Shown here: one piece after another, positions 8,227-16,740 of the stretch
Layout of the letters: the number at the start of each line of letters is the position of its first letter
Position numbering within the stretch: the stretch's first letter is position 1
Assembly (NCBI GenBank): GCA_024275485.1
Contig: JAJRZA010000022.1
Coordinates: forward strand, 1 to 64,000
From: Candidatus Krumholzibacteriota bacterium
GTDB lineage: Bacteria; Krumholzibacteriota; Krumholzibacteriia; LZORAL124-64-63
DNA length: 64,000 nucleotides
Reading direction: 5' to 3'
Program-made: the position numbers and the translations under genes
The notes under the pieces: generated by a model
Databases searched by the model: none
What the model saw: only the letters and a program-made list of their open reading frames with translations
Told to the model about the DNA's origin: nothing

Positions 8227-8260
8227 GCCGGAATTTCTTTGTGGAGTTCCGGCTTTTTTG
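8227..8260 (+). terminator. Rho-independent terminator after the first kinase-regulator operon
   Basis: GCCGGAA (8227-8233) pairs perfectly with TTCCGGC (8247-8253), then six T. The remaining intergenic space to 8552 shows only the sigma-54 site at 8489-8504 and no gene. Confidence 0.88.
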
Positions 8261-8488
8261 ATTGGGAAGCAAAATCTGGTGACAACATAATAGCCAGGAC
8301 TGCGGAAAACTTACCTCTTTGTTGATTGGGCACAAATCTTTTTTGTTGGCCGATTTTTCCCAAATTTATTTTTCCAGCTACCCTTGAGTCTCTGTAACGC
8401 AAATAATCACAACATTATAAATGTACTTCAACGGTCAATTGTCCTGGCGGGGAATAAATTTCCTACACCGGCAAATAGAGTGTCCTGT

Positions 8489-8504
8489 AGGAACGCCTTT
8501 TGCG
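8489..8504 (+). promoter_or_regulatory. Sigma-54 promoter of the large early flagellar operon
   Basis: AGGAACGCCTTTTGCG: GG (8490-8491), N10, GC (8502-8503), with the downstream TTGC intact and five of seven matches to TGGCACG. The ATG of the first gene is 49 nt beyond the GC. Confidence 0.6.
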
Positions 8505-8552
8505 TTGAACTGAAAAAATGCTGTCTTCTTACACAAAGAGGAACCTGGGGAT

Positions 8553-9644
8553 ATGAACCACAATAATTACAATTTCAAACGATCAATGACAGTGGCATCC
8601 TGCATTTGTGCCAGCCTGGCCATTTGTTCCTCTGTGGCCCTTGCCGCCGGACTGAACAATCAGGAAAGCGACGGCTATCTCCAGTGGATGCACAGTCTGG
8701 AAGTCGTCATGAAGAGCCGTGGGACATCAGGGCTGGCCGAAGGAAACCTCCTGTATCCTTTCGATGTTCCGGGCTGGCAGGGGGATGAAACAAGGCCGTA
8801 CCGTCATCTTTCCATCAGCAAGGCCATCAATGAGCTTGAAAAACAATGGCTTTTGCGCGGCGAAAGCCGTACCAAGTCCACGCTGGTGGCTTTGGCAAAC
8901 GCCCGCAACTACGTCAATCTGAGTGAGTATGACAGCGCCACGGTCTGGTTCAACAAAGCAGCCGCGCTGGACACGGACAAAAATTTCTTCCGTGAAATCG
9001 GCAAGGAACGCTTGGCGACCGCTACTGCGGATCGAGACTCCCTGGCCATTCTTTCGGCCATTTCCAACACCCTCGGGTTGAGTTCCATCACCGGGCACGA
9101 GAGCCAATATATTTTGGCTCTTCGCTGGCTGTTGATTCAGCGTGACGCCGAAACCCTTGATCTGATCATCCAAAAGATCCAAGCAGAGGGCTCCAATTTG
9201 CCCGACAGGCTGCGGTTTTGGCTGGCCTACAGCCTTGCCTGGCGAAATGACAACACCGGGTCTTTGGAACACCTGCGAATCCTCATCAACAGTGGGGGAC
9301 TGAGCCGGGATCTAACTGAAAGGCAGCGTTCCTGGGTTCTTTTAGCAATCCCGGATTTCCTGTTTCTGGCCGGAGATCACACGTCGTCACGATCGCTGTA
9401 CGAAGTTTTGGCTAATTCCCAAGTTCCGGAACTTTCAACCTGGGGGAGCTATCAGGTGGCGAATCTGGATTTATTGAGCGGACGCTATCTAAGGGCTAGT
9501 GAGGGATTTAAACGGGTTTGTGAAAGTAAAAGACTAGGGTCCTGGCAAGATCAAGCCTGTGAAATGGCAAAAGTGGCATCCGAAATCGAACGCATCAAAT
9601 CAAAAGGTGAACCGTATGGAGCAGGCTCTTTTTACAACCCCTGA
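8553..9644 (+). CDS. Secreted TPR-like protein of unknown function, first gene of the flgB operon
   Basis: 363 residues. Residues 1-32 form a Sec signal peptide: basic start with NFKRS, a hydrophobic core rich in Ala/Cys/Ser, and a likely signal peptidase I site after VALAA. The mature part is helical and resembles degenerate TPR repeats, for example KSTLVALANARNYVNLSEYDSA and the C-terminal SGRYLRASEGFKRV. No catalytic motif is visible. RBS is weak (GAGGAACC). It overlaps the following gene by 29 nt and leads an operon of regulators and basal-body genes, so a periplasmic assembly or checkpoint role is plausible but not shown. I do not recognise it as a named flagellar protein. Confidence 0.75.
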   Translation: MNHNNYNFKRSMTVASCICASLAICSSVALAAGLNNQESDGYLQWMHSLEVVMKSRGTSGLAEGNLLYPFDVPGWQGDETRPYRHLSISKAINELEKQWLLRGESRTKSTLVALANARNYVNLSEYDSATVWFNKAAALDTDKNFFREIGKERLATATADRDSLAILSAISNTLGLSSITGHESQYILALRWLLIQRDAETLDLIIQKIQAEGSNLPDRLRFWLAYSLAWRNDNTGSLEHLRILINSGGLSRDLTERQRSWVLLAIPDFLFLAGDHTSSRSLYEVLANSQVPELSTWGSYQVANLDLLSGRYLRASEGFKRVCESKRLGSWQDQACEMAKVASEIERIKSKGEPYGAGSFYNP

Positions 9645-10014
9645 TTCCAACATAAAGGAACAGGAGCTCTTCCGACGCCTGCACGGTCTGTACGAAGAGC
9701 AGCGGCAGATTTATGGGCAAGTTCTGGAATTGTCCAGGCAGCAGGGAGAGTTGGTTCGCAGCAGAAGCAACCTGACAGAAATCCGCCAGCTGTTGCAGAA
9801 GAAAAACGTCTGCCTGGAAATCATCAAAAGACTGGAGCTTACCGAACGCTCCGCCAAAAGCGAGTGGGAACAGGGGAAACGCCATTGGTCGGCTTTCAAT
9901 CAGTCAAGCTTGAACCAGACATTGCAAAAGGTGAGTACCCTGATTGAGGAAATCCTGGTATGTGAAGAAAAGAACGACTTGGAGTTTATCCAGCAAATGA
10001 GGGCGCAACAATGA
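9616..10014 (+). CDS. Coiled-coil protein, possibly FlgN-like chaperone
   Basis: 132 residues, almost entirely helical and charged. Heptad patterns run through LHGLYEEQRQIYGQVLELSRQQGELV and LTEIRQLLQKKNVCLEIIKRLE, and the C-terminal helix ends in a short acidic/polar tail. Length, helix arrangement and the K-x-x-x-LE motif resemble FlgN/FliT-type export chaperones, but similarity is weak and no diagnostic residue is seen. ATG 9616 with AAAGGTG ahead of it is preferred to an upstream in-frame GTG (9559), which would overlap the previous gene more deeply. The stop overlaps the kinase start (ATGA). Confidence 0.6.
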   Translation: MEQALFTTPDSNIKEQELFRRLHGLYEEQRQIYGQVLELSRQQGELVRSRSNLTEIRQLLQKKNVCLEIIKRLELTERSAKSEWEQGKRHWSAFNQSSLNQTLQKVSTLIEEILVCEEKNDLEFIQQMRAQQ

Positions 10015-10730
10015 CCGCCACCCAGAGGCAGAAAATTCAGGGAAGGTTGGGCCAAAACCAGGCAACAGCTGCGGCCAGCAAACTTCTGCGGGGATATCTT
10101 CACAAAACAAGCAACAGCTTGTGTGGAATCAGGGGTTATGCCGATCTCATTGCCAAAAGAGAATCCCCAGGTTCGATTACCGGGAATTGGGCTTTGAAAA
10201 TCCTTTCTGAAGTTGAAAGGATGGAAGAAATTTTCCGTTCCGTTGGCGACATGGCTCGAGTGCGAAAACCTTTTCGCTCAGGGTGCGACCTGCCTGGTGT
10301 GTTGCGTCGGGCCCTGTTGGAAGTTGAATCCAAATACCCCGAGATGACCATTGATACAACGTCACTTCCTGCAGGACAACTTCTTTTGCCAGAAGCCGAT
10401 CTGCTCCTTGTGTTGAAGGAAATCCTCAAGAACAGCGTTGAAGCCAAACAAACTGTGGAAGTTAAAATCAACGGCCAAATAGGCATCACCGGACGTGTGG
10501 TTCTCTGCGTTACCGACAACGGGCCCGGGATGATCCCGGAACTGTTGAAACAGGCCACCGACCCTTTTGTAACCACCCGGCATGACCATCACGGAGTAGG
10601 TCTGACCAGAGTGGAAACCATTCTCGATATGCACGGGTTGGCCTGGTCGTTGACCAGTCGATCCGGCCTGGGTACCACCGTCACCATGGAAGTGGCCGAG
10701 GCCCTCAACTGGAATCCTGAAATTGTCTGA
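10011..10730 (+). CDS. Small cytoplasmic histidine kinase (FlrB/FlgS-like)
   Basis: 239 residues: only a dimerisation/phosphoacceptor helix pair and an ATPase domain, with no sensor domain. The H box is H31 in YLHKTSNSLCGIRGY, an unusual form of HExxNPL. The HATPase shows N141 (EILKNSVEA), DNGPGM (169-174), DPFVTT and GVGL (195-198). Lack of a sensor domain suggests the signal comes from a protein partner, as for Campylobacter FlgS reading export-apparatus assembly; the upstream coiled-coil protein is one candidate. Followed after 19 nt by its NtrC-type regulator and then by flgB, so it likely gates the early-to-middle flagellar genes. Confidence 0.88.
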   Translation: MTATQRQKIQGRLGQNQATAAASKLLRGYLHKTSNSLCGIRGYADLIAKRESPGSITGNWALKILSEVERMEEIFRSVGDMARVRKPFRSGCDLPGVLRRALLEVESKYPEMTIDTTSLPAGQLLLPEADLLLVLKEILKNSVEAKQTVEVKINGQIGITGRVVLCVTDNGPGMIPELLKQATDPFVTTRHDHHGVGLTRVETILDMHGLAWSLTSRSGLGTTVTMEVAEALNWNPEIV

Positions 10731-10749
10731 CACGGAAGAAAGGCAAACA

Positions 10750-12120
10750 ATGACCACCAAACGGAACATCCTGATCGTGGACGATGAGCACAGCATGCGA
10801 GATTTACTCGAGTCATCTCTGGCGTCGCGCTTTCAGGTTCATGTTGCCAGCAACGGCGTACGAGGCCTTGAAATTCTCAAAAGGGAAAAAATCGATTTGG
10901 TGTTGTCGGATGTGCAAATGCCCGGCGGAAGTGGACTAGAACTCCTGGCCGCCATTCAGAAGGATCTGGAATATTCACCGGTGGTGGTCATGATGACGGC
11001 CTTTGGCACCATCGAAGGAGCTGTGGAAGCCACACGTCATGGGGCAACCGACTACCTGACCAAACCGTTCGGGCTGGATCAACTCAACCATGTGCTGAAC
11101 AAATGCCTGGAGCACGAAATGTTGCTCAAGGAAAACCGCAGTCTGCGTCGAAATATCAGGACCAAAAAACAAAATCACGGTTTGCTGGGTAACAATCACT
11201 ACATTGAAAGCTTGCGCGAAACAATCGCAATGGTTGCCGACAGCCGCGGTACGGTACTGCTGCAGGGCGAAAGCGGCACCGGCAAGGAAGTGGTGGCCCA
11301 GGCCATTCATTACAGCGGCTCTCGTTGCGAGGGTCCTTTTATTCGTCTCAACTGCGCGGCAATCCCGGAAACACTTCTGGAATCTGAACTTTTTGGGTAT
11401 GAAAGAGGTGCTTTCACCGGTGCCCTGACCACCACCAAGGGCAAATTCGAACTTGCTCATGGTGGAACCCTTCTGTTGGATGAAATAAGCGAAATGCCTT
11501 TCGCCATGCAGGCCAAATTGCTGCGGGTTCTCCAGGAAAAGGAATTCATGCGTCTGGGGGCCAAATACTCAACCAAAGCCGATGTTCGAATAATCGCCAC
11601 CACCAATCGCATTCTCAAAGAAGAGGTCAAGGCTCGCAACTTTCGCGAAGACCTTTACTTCCGTCTCAATGTCATACCCATCAATGTGGTGCCTCTGCGC
11701 AAGCGGAAAGACGATATCCCTCTTTTGGCCAACCATTTCTCCCAGATTTTCTGTGCGGAGAATGCCAAGCCCTTGATGAAAATCAGCGATCAGACCTTGA
11801 GACTCCTGGCGGCCATGGAGTGGCCGGGAAATGTACGCCAATTGCAAAACGTCATTGAGCGAGCGGTGATCCTCAGTCCTGGTGATGAACTCAAGGAAGA
11901 TTTTTTCGGCCTTTCCGATGAAATGGAAATGACCCAGGAAATTGCCAGCTTCGACTCGGACATGACCCTGCGGGATATGGAGCGTGAATTGATCCTGCGT
12001 AAACTCAGCCACACCAGGGGAAACCGCACCGTCGCTGCCCAGGAATTGGGCATCAGCGTGCGGACTTTGCGAAACAAATTGAACATCTACACTGACCAAG
12101 GCGTCGAAATCCCGGGATAG
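10750..12120 (+). CDS. NtrC-family sigma-54 response regulator (FlrC/FlgR-like)
   Basis: 456 residues. Receiver with D11-D12, phospho-acceptor D54 (VLSDVQMPGG) and TKPF. AAA+ domain with GESGTGKE (about 173-180), canonical GAFTGA (near 220) and LLLDEISEM. C-terminal Fis-type HTH in GNRTVAAQELGISVRTLRNKL. An in-frame TTG at 10723 would overlap the kinase gene; ATG 10750 with GAAAGG ahead is preferred. flgB follows after 4 nt, so activator and target structural genes are cotranscribed and may form a positive loop through the sigma-54 site at 8489. Confidence 0.95.
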   Translation: MTTKRNILIVDDEHSMRDLLESSLASRFQVHVASNGVRGLEILKREKIDLVLSDVQMPGGSGLELLAAIQKDLEYSPVVVMMTAFGTIEGAVEATRHGATDYLTKPFGLDQLNHVLNKCLEHEMLLKENRSLRRNIRTKKQNHGLLGNNHYIESLRETIAMVADSRGTVLLQGESGTGKEVVAQAIHYSGSRCEGPFIRLNCAAIPETLLESELFGYERGAFTGALTTTKGKFELAHGGTLLLDEISEMPFAMQAKLLRVLQEKEFMRLGAKYSTKADVRIIATTNRILKEEVKARNFREDLYFRLNVIPINVVPLRKRKDDIPLLANHFSQIFCAENAKPLMKISDQTLRLLAAMEWPGNVRQLQNVIERAVILSPGDELKEDFFGLSDEMEMTQEIASFDSDMTLRDMERELILRKLSHTRGNRTVAAQELGISVRTLRNKLNIYTDQGVEIPG

Positions 12121-12124
12121 AATC

Positions 12125-12535
12125 ATGATAAAAACTGGACTTCTCGACTACAACCGCCTCAACACCCTTAAAAAGGCGGTGCAGGTCTACGCAACCCGGC
12201 ACCAGGTGACTGCCCAGAATATCAGCAATGTTCAAACCAGTGGATATCGAGCCCAGAAACTGAAGTTTGAAGAGATGCTCACAGGAGCGGGTCATCGACT
12301 CCAGGGCCAGCAAACCCATGAGGGGCACCTCAGTCTTGGCCGCAGGGACATTGCTTCGGCCCAGGCTGAACTGGTTGAAGCGGATTCAAATTACGACAAC
12401 GGTATCAATAATGTGGATATCGACGAAGAGATGACGGAGCTGGCCACCACGGATTTGAGTTATCGGTTGGCCACCAGGTTGTTGAGCATGCGATACAACA
12501 CCTTGCGTGGAGCGATCAAAGGTCGTGTCGGGTAG
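12125..12535 (+). CDS. flgB: Flagellar proximal rod protein FlgB
   Basis: 136 residues, the normal FlgB length. The rod-type N-terminal motif VTAQNISNVQTSGYRAQKLKF is present, and the C-terminal helix SYRLATRLLSMRYNTLRGAIKG is conserved. FlgB and FlgC build the proximal rod on the MS ring and are exported without a cleaved signal. It opens the structural series flgB-flgC-fliE-fliF. Confidence 0.97.
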   Translation: MIKTGLLDYNRLNTLKKAVQVYATRHQVTAQNISNVQTSGYRAQKLKFEEMLTGAGHRLQGQQTHEGHLSLGRRDIASAQAELVEADSNYDNGINNVDIDEEMTELATTDLSYRLATRLLSMRYNTLRGAIKGRVG

Positions 12536-12568
12536 TAGGACCAGGAGACAAGATCAAGGAGCAGAGTC

Positions 12569-13078
12569 ATGAGCAGCGGATTATTCGGAGCCATCAAAAT
12601 CAGCGCCTCGGGTTTGCGTGGGCAACGCACCAAAATGGATGTGGTGGCCCGCAACCTGGCCAATTCGGAAACCACCCGCACTGCTGACGGCACACCCTAT
12701 CGTCGTCAACGTGCCATTTTTGAGCAGGTTCTGGGCGAAAAAGTTGGCCAGCATAGATTGAAAATGTCCATCGCTGGTGGGGGACGGGGTTTATCTACCA
12801 CCCACAGCGGTCATCTGTCCGGATTGGGGTCCCGCCTTGAAGGAGACAACAAGGGCGGCATTGCCAGTGATGTGACATTGGCCGAAGACGCCTCCGAATT
12901 CCGTGTTGTGCACGATCCTGGTCATCCGGATGCGGATGCCGATGGATACGTTCTTTTACCCAACGTCAACCCCATCAGCGAGATGGTGGACATGATCAGT
13001 GCCAGTCGTGCCTACGAGGCCAACATCAGTGCAGTTCAAACCGCCAAGGAAATGTTCAACCAGGCTTTGAAAATTTGA
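12569..13078 (+). CDS. flgC: Flagellar proximal rod protein FlgC
   Basis: 169 residues. N-terminal ISASGLRGQRTKMDVVARNLANSETTRTADGTPYRRQ is the FlgC/rod signature (ANSxTTRT.DG.PYRR). The C-terminus EMVDMISASRAYEANISAVQTAKEMF is the shared rod/hook helix. RBS AAGGAG lies ahead of the ATG. Slightly longer than average FlgC (about 140-150) through a Gly-rich middle (about 70-100). Confidence 0.97.
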   Translation: MSSGLFGAIKISASGLRGQRTKMDVVARNLANSETTRTADGTPYRRQRAIFEQVLGEKVGQHRLKMSIAGGGRGLSTTHSGHLSGLGSRLEGDNKGGIASDVTLAEDASEFRVVHDPGHPDADADGYVLLPNVNPISEMVDMISASRAYEANISAVQTAKEMFNQALKI

Positions 13079-13107
13079 CAGGCCTTTAGGCAGGAAGCGG
13101 AAGAATC

Positions 13108-13410
13108 ATGAGTATCGGCAGCCTGAAATCACTGGGATCCATCAGTCCCGTCGCCACATATGGTGTAGGCCAGACAACCGGGAAACCAGCCCAAAGCTTT
13201 GCCAATCAGCTACAAAACGCCATCCAGGAAGTAGGAAACCTCCAAGCCGGCCGGGATCAGATGATCGAAGGCATGGTCTCCGGGGAAGTCACTGAGGTGC
13301 ATGATGTGATGATCGCAGCAAAAGAGTCCCAGTTGGCCTTTGAGTTGCTATTGGAAGTCAGAAACAAACTTTTGGAAGGCTATCAGGAAATCATGAGGAT
13401 GCAGATCTAA
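13108..13410 (+). CDS. fliE: Flagellar hook-basal body protein FliE
   Basis: 100 residues, typical FliE length. The C-terminal half carries GEVTEVHDVMIAAKESQLAFELLLEVRNKLLEGYQEIMRMQI, cut here into its conserved parts: VHDVMIAAxxS and the EVRNKLLEGYxEIMRM helix. FliE joins the MS ring to the rod. It sits between flgC and fliF as in most bacteria. Confidence 0.96.
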   Translation: MSIGSLKSLGSISPVATYGVGQTTGKPAQSFANQLQNAIQEVGNLQAGRDQMIEGMVSGEVTEVHDVMIAAKESQLAFELLLEVRNKLLEGYQEIMRMQI

Positions 13411-13440
13411 TTTTACCTGGGAAGGATTTAAGGTAACAGC

Positions 13441-14967
13441 GTGGACGGACTCAAACATTTTATCGACAACGCAAAAGAACGCATAGGCTCACTGTCGTTC
13501 AACCAAAAAGTCATGCTCGGTGCCGTGGCCACTGCCAGCATCATCAGCATGACCGTGTTCTCAATTTGGTTGCAGAAAGAGGAGATGGGGGTTCTATTCA
13601 CCAATTTAACCCCTGAGGATGCTGCAGCCACGCTGGAGGAATTGAACAAGCAGAATATTGAGACCGAACTGACCAACGGTGGTTCAACCATTCTGGTTCC
13701 TGAAAACGAAACCCTTCGTTTGCGGGTGGAGTTGCAACACAAGGGCGTTATTTCCAACAGCACCGTAGGTTTTGATATTTTTGATGGCAAACAATATGGT
13801 CTGACCGAGTTTCTCCAGAACGTGCAGTTCAAGCGTGCCACTGAAGGAGAACTGACCAGAACCATTGAGGCCTTGGATGGTATACAGGCAGCCAGGGTCC
13901 ACCTGGTCATGCCCAAGCCTTCGATCTTCAACAAGGGCACTTCCGGTGCAACGGCCAGCGTGACTCTGAAAATGGGGCGCGGAGTTCGTCTTGATGCAAG
14001 GCAAGTGGCGGGAATTCAAAGTCTTGTTTCGGCCAGTGTGGAAAACCTGAATCCCAACAATGTGCGCATCCATGATACCAGCGGGATGGAATTGTCTTCC
14101 TCCACCCAGGATGATGATATCGGGCGTTCCGAAACCCAGCTGGCACTGCGCAAAGAGGTGGAACGGCACTTGACAGCCAAAGCTTCCAGCATGTTGGACC
14201 GTGTGTTGGGCCAAGGGAAATCCGTGATCGAAGTCAACGCAACCCTCAACTTTGAGAAAATTGAGAGTGAGCGGGAAACATTTGATCCCTCGAATACCGT
14301 GGTGCGAAGTGAAGAGCGCAACGAATCAAACAACCCCGAAACCGGGAGTGCCGACGAAAACAGCCTGACCAACTACGAGATAAACCGCACAGTGGAACAC
14401 ATCGTCAGCGAAACCGGTGGGGTGACCAACCTGATGGTTTCGGTCATGGTGGATGGCCACTATGAGCCCGGCGAGGACGGCGGCGAACTGGTCTATACTC
14501 CCTTGAGCGAGAATGAAATTGGCCAGCTCAGGCGAATCGTTTCAGCGGCTGTGGGTTTGAACACAATTCGCGGCGATCAAATCGAATTTGTGAATTTCCA
14601 GTTCCAGCAAAATGACGAATTCGGTGGCTCGGGCCTGGCTCCGGACTGGATTGGAATCGTCACCCAGTATGGTGGCAAGTTGTTGATGATCCTCCTGTTT
14701 GGTGTTTTGGCCCTGGCTCTCAAAAAGAATCTTGGCTCGGTGTTGGCAACGGCAATGCACCCTGGGGGCGTCCCCATTGCCAATACCCTCGACGGACAAT
14801 CCGAGGAAATGGAATCATTCGATGGTATCCCTGATATCGACGACCAGGTTATGGACGACATCCAGGACTATGCTTCGGAAAACCCGGAAAGGGTTGCCGA
14901 AGTCATTCAATCCTGGATCAATGATATTGATCTTGGACCTGCCATCAGCGCCAAAGCGGGAGGATAG
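13441..14967 (+). CDS. fliF: Flagellar MS-ring protein FliF
   Basis: 508 residues, starting with GTG at 13441 behind AAGG. One N-terminal membrane segment (about 22-42) and one C-terminal segment (about 405-430, LLMILLFGVLALAL) flank a periplasmic region with the YscJ/FliF ring-building motif (GVLFTNLTPEDAAATLEEL, RATEGELTRTIEALDG). The C-terminal cytoplasmic tail, NPERVAEVIQSWIND, is the FliG-binding helix. It forms the inner-membrane ring that houses the export gate. fliG begins 2 nt later. Confidence 0.98.
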   Translation: MDGLKHFIDNAKERIGSLSFNQKVMLGAVATASIISMTVFSIWLQKEEMGVLFTNLTPEDAAATLEELNKQNIETELTNGGSTILVPENETLRLRVELQHKGVISNSTVGFDIFDGKQYGLTEFLQNVQFKRATEGELTRTIEALDGIQAARVHLVMPKPSIFNKGTSGATASVTLKMGRGVRLDARQVAGIQSLVSASVENLNPNNVRIHDTSGMELSSSTQDDDIGRSETQLALRKEVERHLTAKASSMLDRVLGQGKSVIEVNATLNFEKIESERETFDPSNTVVRSEERNESNNPETGSADENSLTNYEINRTVEHIVSETGGVTNLMVSVMVDGHYEPGEDGGELVYTPLSENEIGQLRRIVSAAVGLNTIRGDQIEFVNFQFQQNDEFGGSGLAPDWIGIVTQYGGKLLMILLFGVLALALKKNLGSVLATAMHPGGVPIANTLDGQSEEMESFDGIPDIDDQVMDDIQDYASENPERVAEVIQSWINDIDLGPAISAKAGG

Positions 14968-14969
14968 CT

Positions 14970-15971
14970 TTGTCTGACAAATCCGTTCGAAAGGCGTCTG
15001 TTTTCCTGATGGCTCTCGGTTCCGAGAACGCTGGTAAGGTCATGTCCAAATTGCCACCCGAGATGGTGGAAATGCTGACCTCCTGCATCTCTTCCATCGG
15101 GCACATCACCTATTCGGAGAGACGCACCGTCCTGAAGGAATTTATCAGCATCAGCAGTCAGATCTCAGGATTGGCTTTTGGTGGCAAGGAAACAGCCAAG
15201 CAAATCCTGGAAGCGGGTTTTGGCACCCGCATGGCCGACTCTTTGCTGGAGCGGGCCACCGCCTTCAACGAGATCAAGAGTTTTGAACATTTGAAGTCCG
15301 TTGATCCGGTGACCATTGCCAACTATATCAAAAACGAACATCCGCAAACAATCGCCGTGGTCATGGCCCACATGGACCCCCGAAACAGCGGGCCAATTCT
15401 GGAAATGCTTCCCGCCGAACTTCAGGGTAATGTGGCTCACCGTATGGCGGTGCTTGAGGCTCCCAATCAGGAAACATTGCGGGCGGTGGAGGAAGTATTG
15501 GTCCGGCAGCTTCAATCCGAAGTCAAGTCCAAGGACACCCAATACGGCGGTAAGAAACAGGTGGCCCAGGTTCTCAACGAGATTGAACGCGAGACCTGGC
15601 AGGAAATTCTCGATGAAATGCGGGAGATCGACGACGAAGTTGCCAATGATGTGAACAACCTGATGTTCGTTTTCGAAGACATTGTCTTGATGAACGACGG
15701 AAACATCCAGGAAATCCTCAAGGAAATCGACGGCAAGGAATTGACCATGGCCCTGAAAGGCGCACCCGACGAGATCACCGTCAAGATATTCGGCAACATG
15801 TCCAAGCGCGCCGCCGAAGGCATTGCCGAAGACATGGATTACATGGGGCCGGTCAAATTGTCGGAAGTGGAAGAGGCCCAGCAACGAGTGGTGGAAGTGA
15901 TTCGCAGTCTGGAAGAAGCTGGAACCATCACCATTGGAAAGGGCGGCAAGGATGCAGAAATGGTCACCTGA
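14970..15971 (+). CDS. fliG: Flagellar motor switch protein FliG
   Basis: 333 residues, full length. The start is TTG 14970 (MSDKSVRKASVFLMALG) with GGGAGG 6 nt upstream; no ATG fits. Three armadillo-like domains are present: the N-terminal part that binds FliF, the middle EHPQTIAVVMAHMDP (EHPQT motif, about 115-130), and the C-terminal torque domain with MFVFEDIVLMND and the charged helix. FliG contacts MotA (23791) and FliM (26063). The 3' end overlaps fliH by 20 nt. Confidence 0.98.
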   Translation: MSDKSVRKASVFLMALGSENAGKVMSKLPPEMVEMLTSCISSIGHITYSERRTVLKEFISISSQISGLAFGGKETAKQILEAGFGTRMADSLLERATAFNEIKSFEHLKSVDPVTIANYIKNEHPQTIAVVMAHMDPRNSGPILEMLPAELQGNVAHRMAVLEAPNQETLRAVEEVLVRQLQSEVKSKDTQYGGKKQVAQVLNEIERETWQEILDEMREIDDEVANDVNNLMFVFEDIVLMNDGNIQEILKEIDGKELTMALKGAPDEITVKIFGNMSKRAAEGIAEDMDYMGPVKLSEVEEAQQRVVEVIRSLEEAGTITIGKGGKDAEMVT

Positions 15972-16740
15972 TGCCTTCACCCCTGAAATTCCAACGGCCG
16001 CGGCTGTTGTTCATGATGGTGGGAATGTTTTTGAATCGGAACATTCCCAAGATACCGACCTCCTGGATGCCGCTGAAGTTCAATCCGCCAGCAATCGCCA
16101 TTTTCGTAGTGAATCAGGGTTTTCAGGCCCTGAAGCCATCATGCGCCATCTGACACAGGACGAGAGAGCCCAGGTATTCGAGCTGGTGGAGCAAGACCTC
16201 ATACGGGATTTCTCAAAAAGGGAACAAGAGCTTCGGGATCAATTGGCAGCCGATATCGAAGAAGTACGGCAGAGTTTCCATGAGACAATGGAGTGCTGGT
16301 CGAAAAACCTGCATCAGGCCATGGCCACCCATGCGAAGGAAATCGCCGATATGTCGGCCAGGCTGGCCTTTCAATTGGCTGAAAAAATTGTGCGCTCCCG
16401 GATGGAATGTGATCCAGACATTTTAATCAGAGCCCTGGAGACTACCCTGTTCAAAGTTGATGGCAATAAAACGGTTATCGTCAACGTCAATCCCGATCAG
16501 GTCGAGTTGCTGGAAAACCAAACCAAACTGATTCAGCGTCTTGGAATCGATCAGGTTGTGGCCGACCGCAGGGTGGATCCCGGCGGCTGCCTGGTCCGAA
16601 CCGAGAAAAAACAATGGGATGCCACCATCAAGGGACAATTGGAATACTTGAACGAATTGGTGGAGGAAATGGTAGCCATGGGCGATGAACCAGAGCTTAC
16701 CGTGGAAGGGGAATCGCAGGATGAACCCGGCCTGGGCTGA
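15952..16740 (+). CDS. fliH: Flagellar export stator protein FliH
   Basis: 262 residues from ATG 15952; GAAAGGG lies 8 nt upstream, and an in-frame TTG at 15934 is the alternative. The N-terminal 70 residues are poorly conserved, the middle (about 75-130) is a charged helical stalk, and the C-terminal domain has the V-ATPase E-subunit-like pattern LAFQLAEKIVRSRME and DRRVDPGGCLVRT. FliH dimers hold the ATPase FliI at the export gate. It overlaps both fliG and fliI by 20 nt, pointing to coupled translation. Confidence 0.93.
   Translation: MQKWSPDAFTPEIPTAAAVVHDGGNVFESEHSQDTDLLDAAEVQSASNRHFRSESGFSGPEAIMRHLTQDERAQVFELVEQDLIRDFSKREQELRDQLAADIEEVRQSFHETMECWSKNLHQAMATHAKEIADMSARLAFQLAEKIVRSRMECDPDILIRALETTLFKVDGNKTVIVNVNPDQVELLENQTKLIQRLGIDQVVADRRVDPGGCLVRTEKKQWDATIKGQLEYLNELVEEMVAMGDEPELTVEGESQDEPGLG

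Noticed and set aside
12046-12064. GG-N10-GC pattern in the HTH of the 10750 regulator, just before flgB
   Set aside because: Only the invariant dinucleotides fit; flanks mismatch and the bases are fixed by conserved HTH codons.
15934-15951. TTG at 15934 as the fliH start
   Set aside because: ATG 15952 has GAAAGGG at proper distance; the longer form adds six poorly conserved residues, but it cannot be fully excluded.
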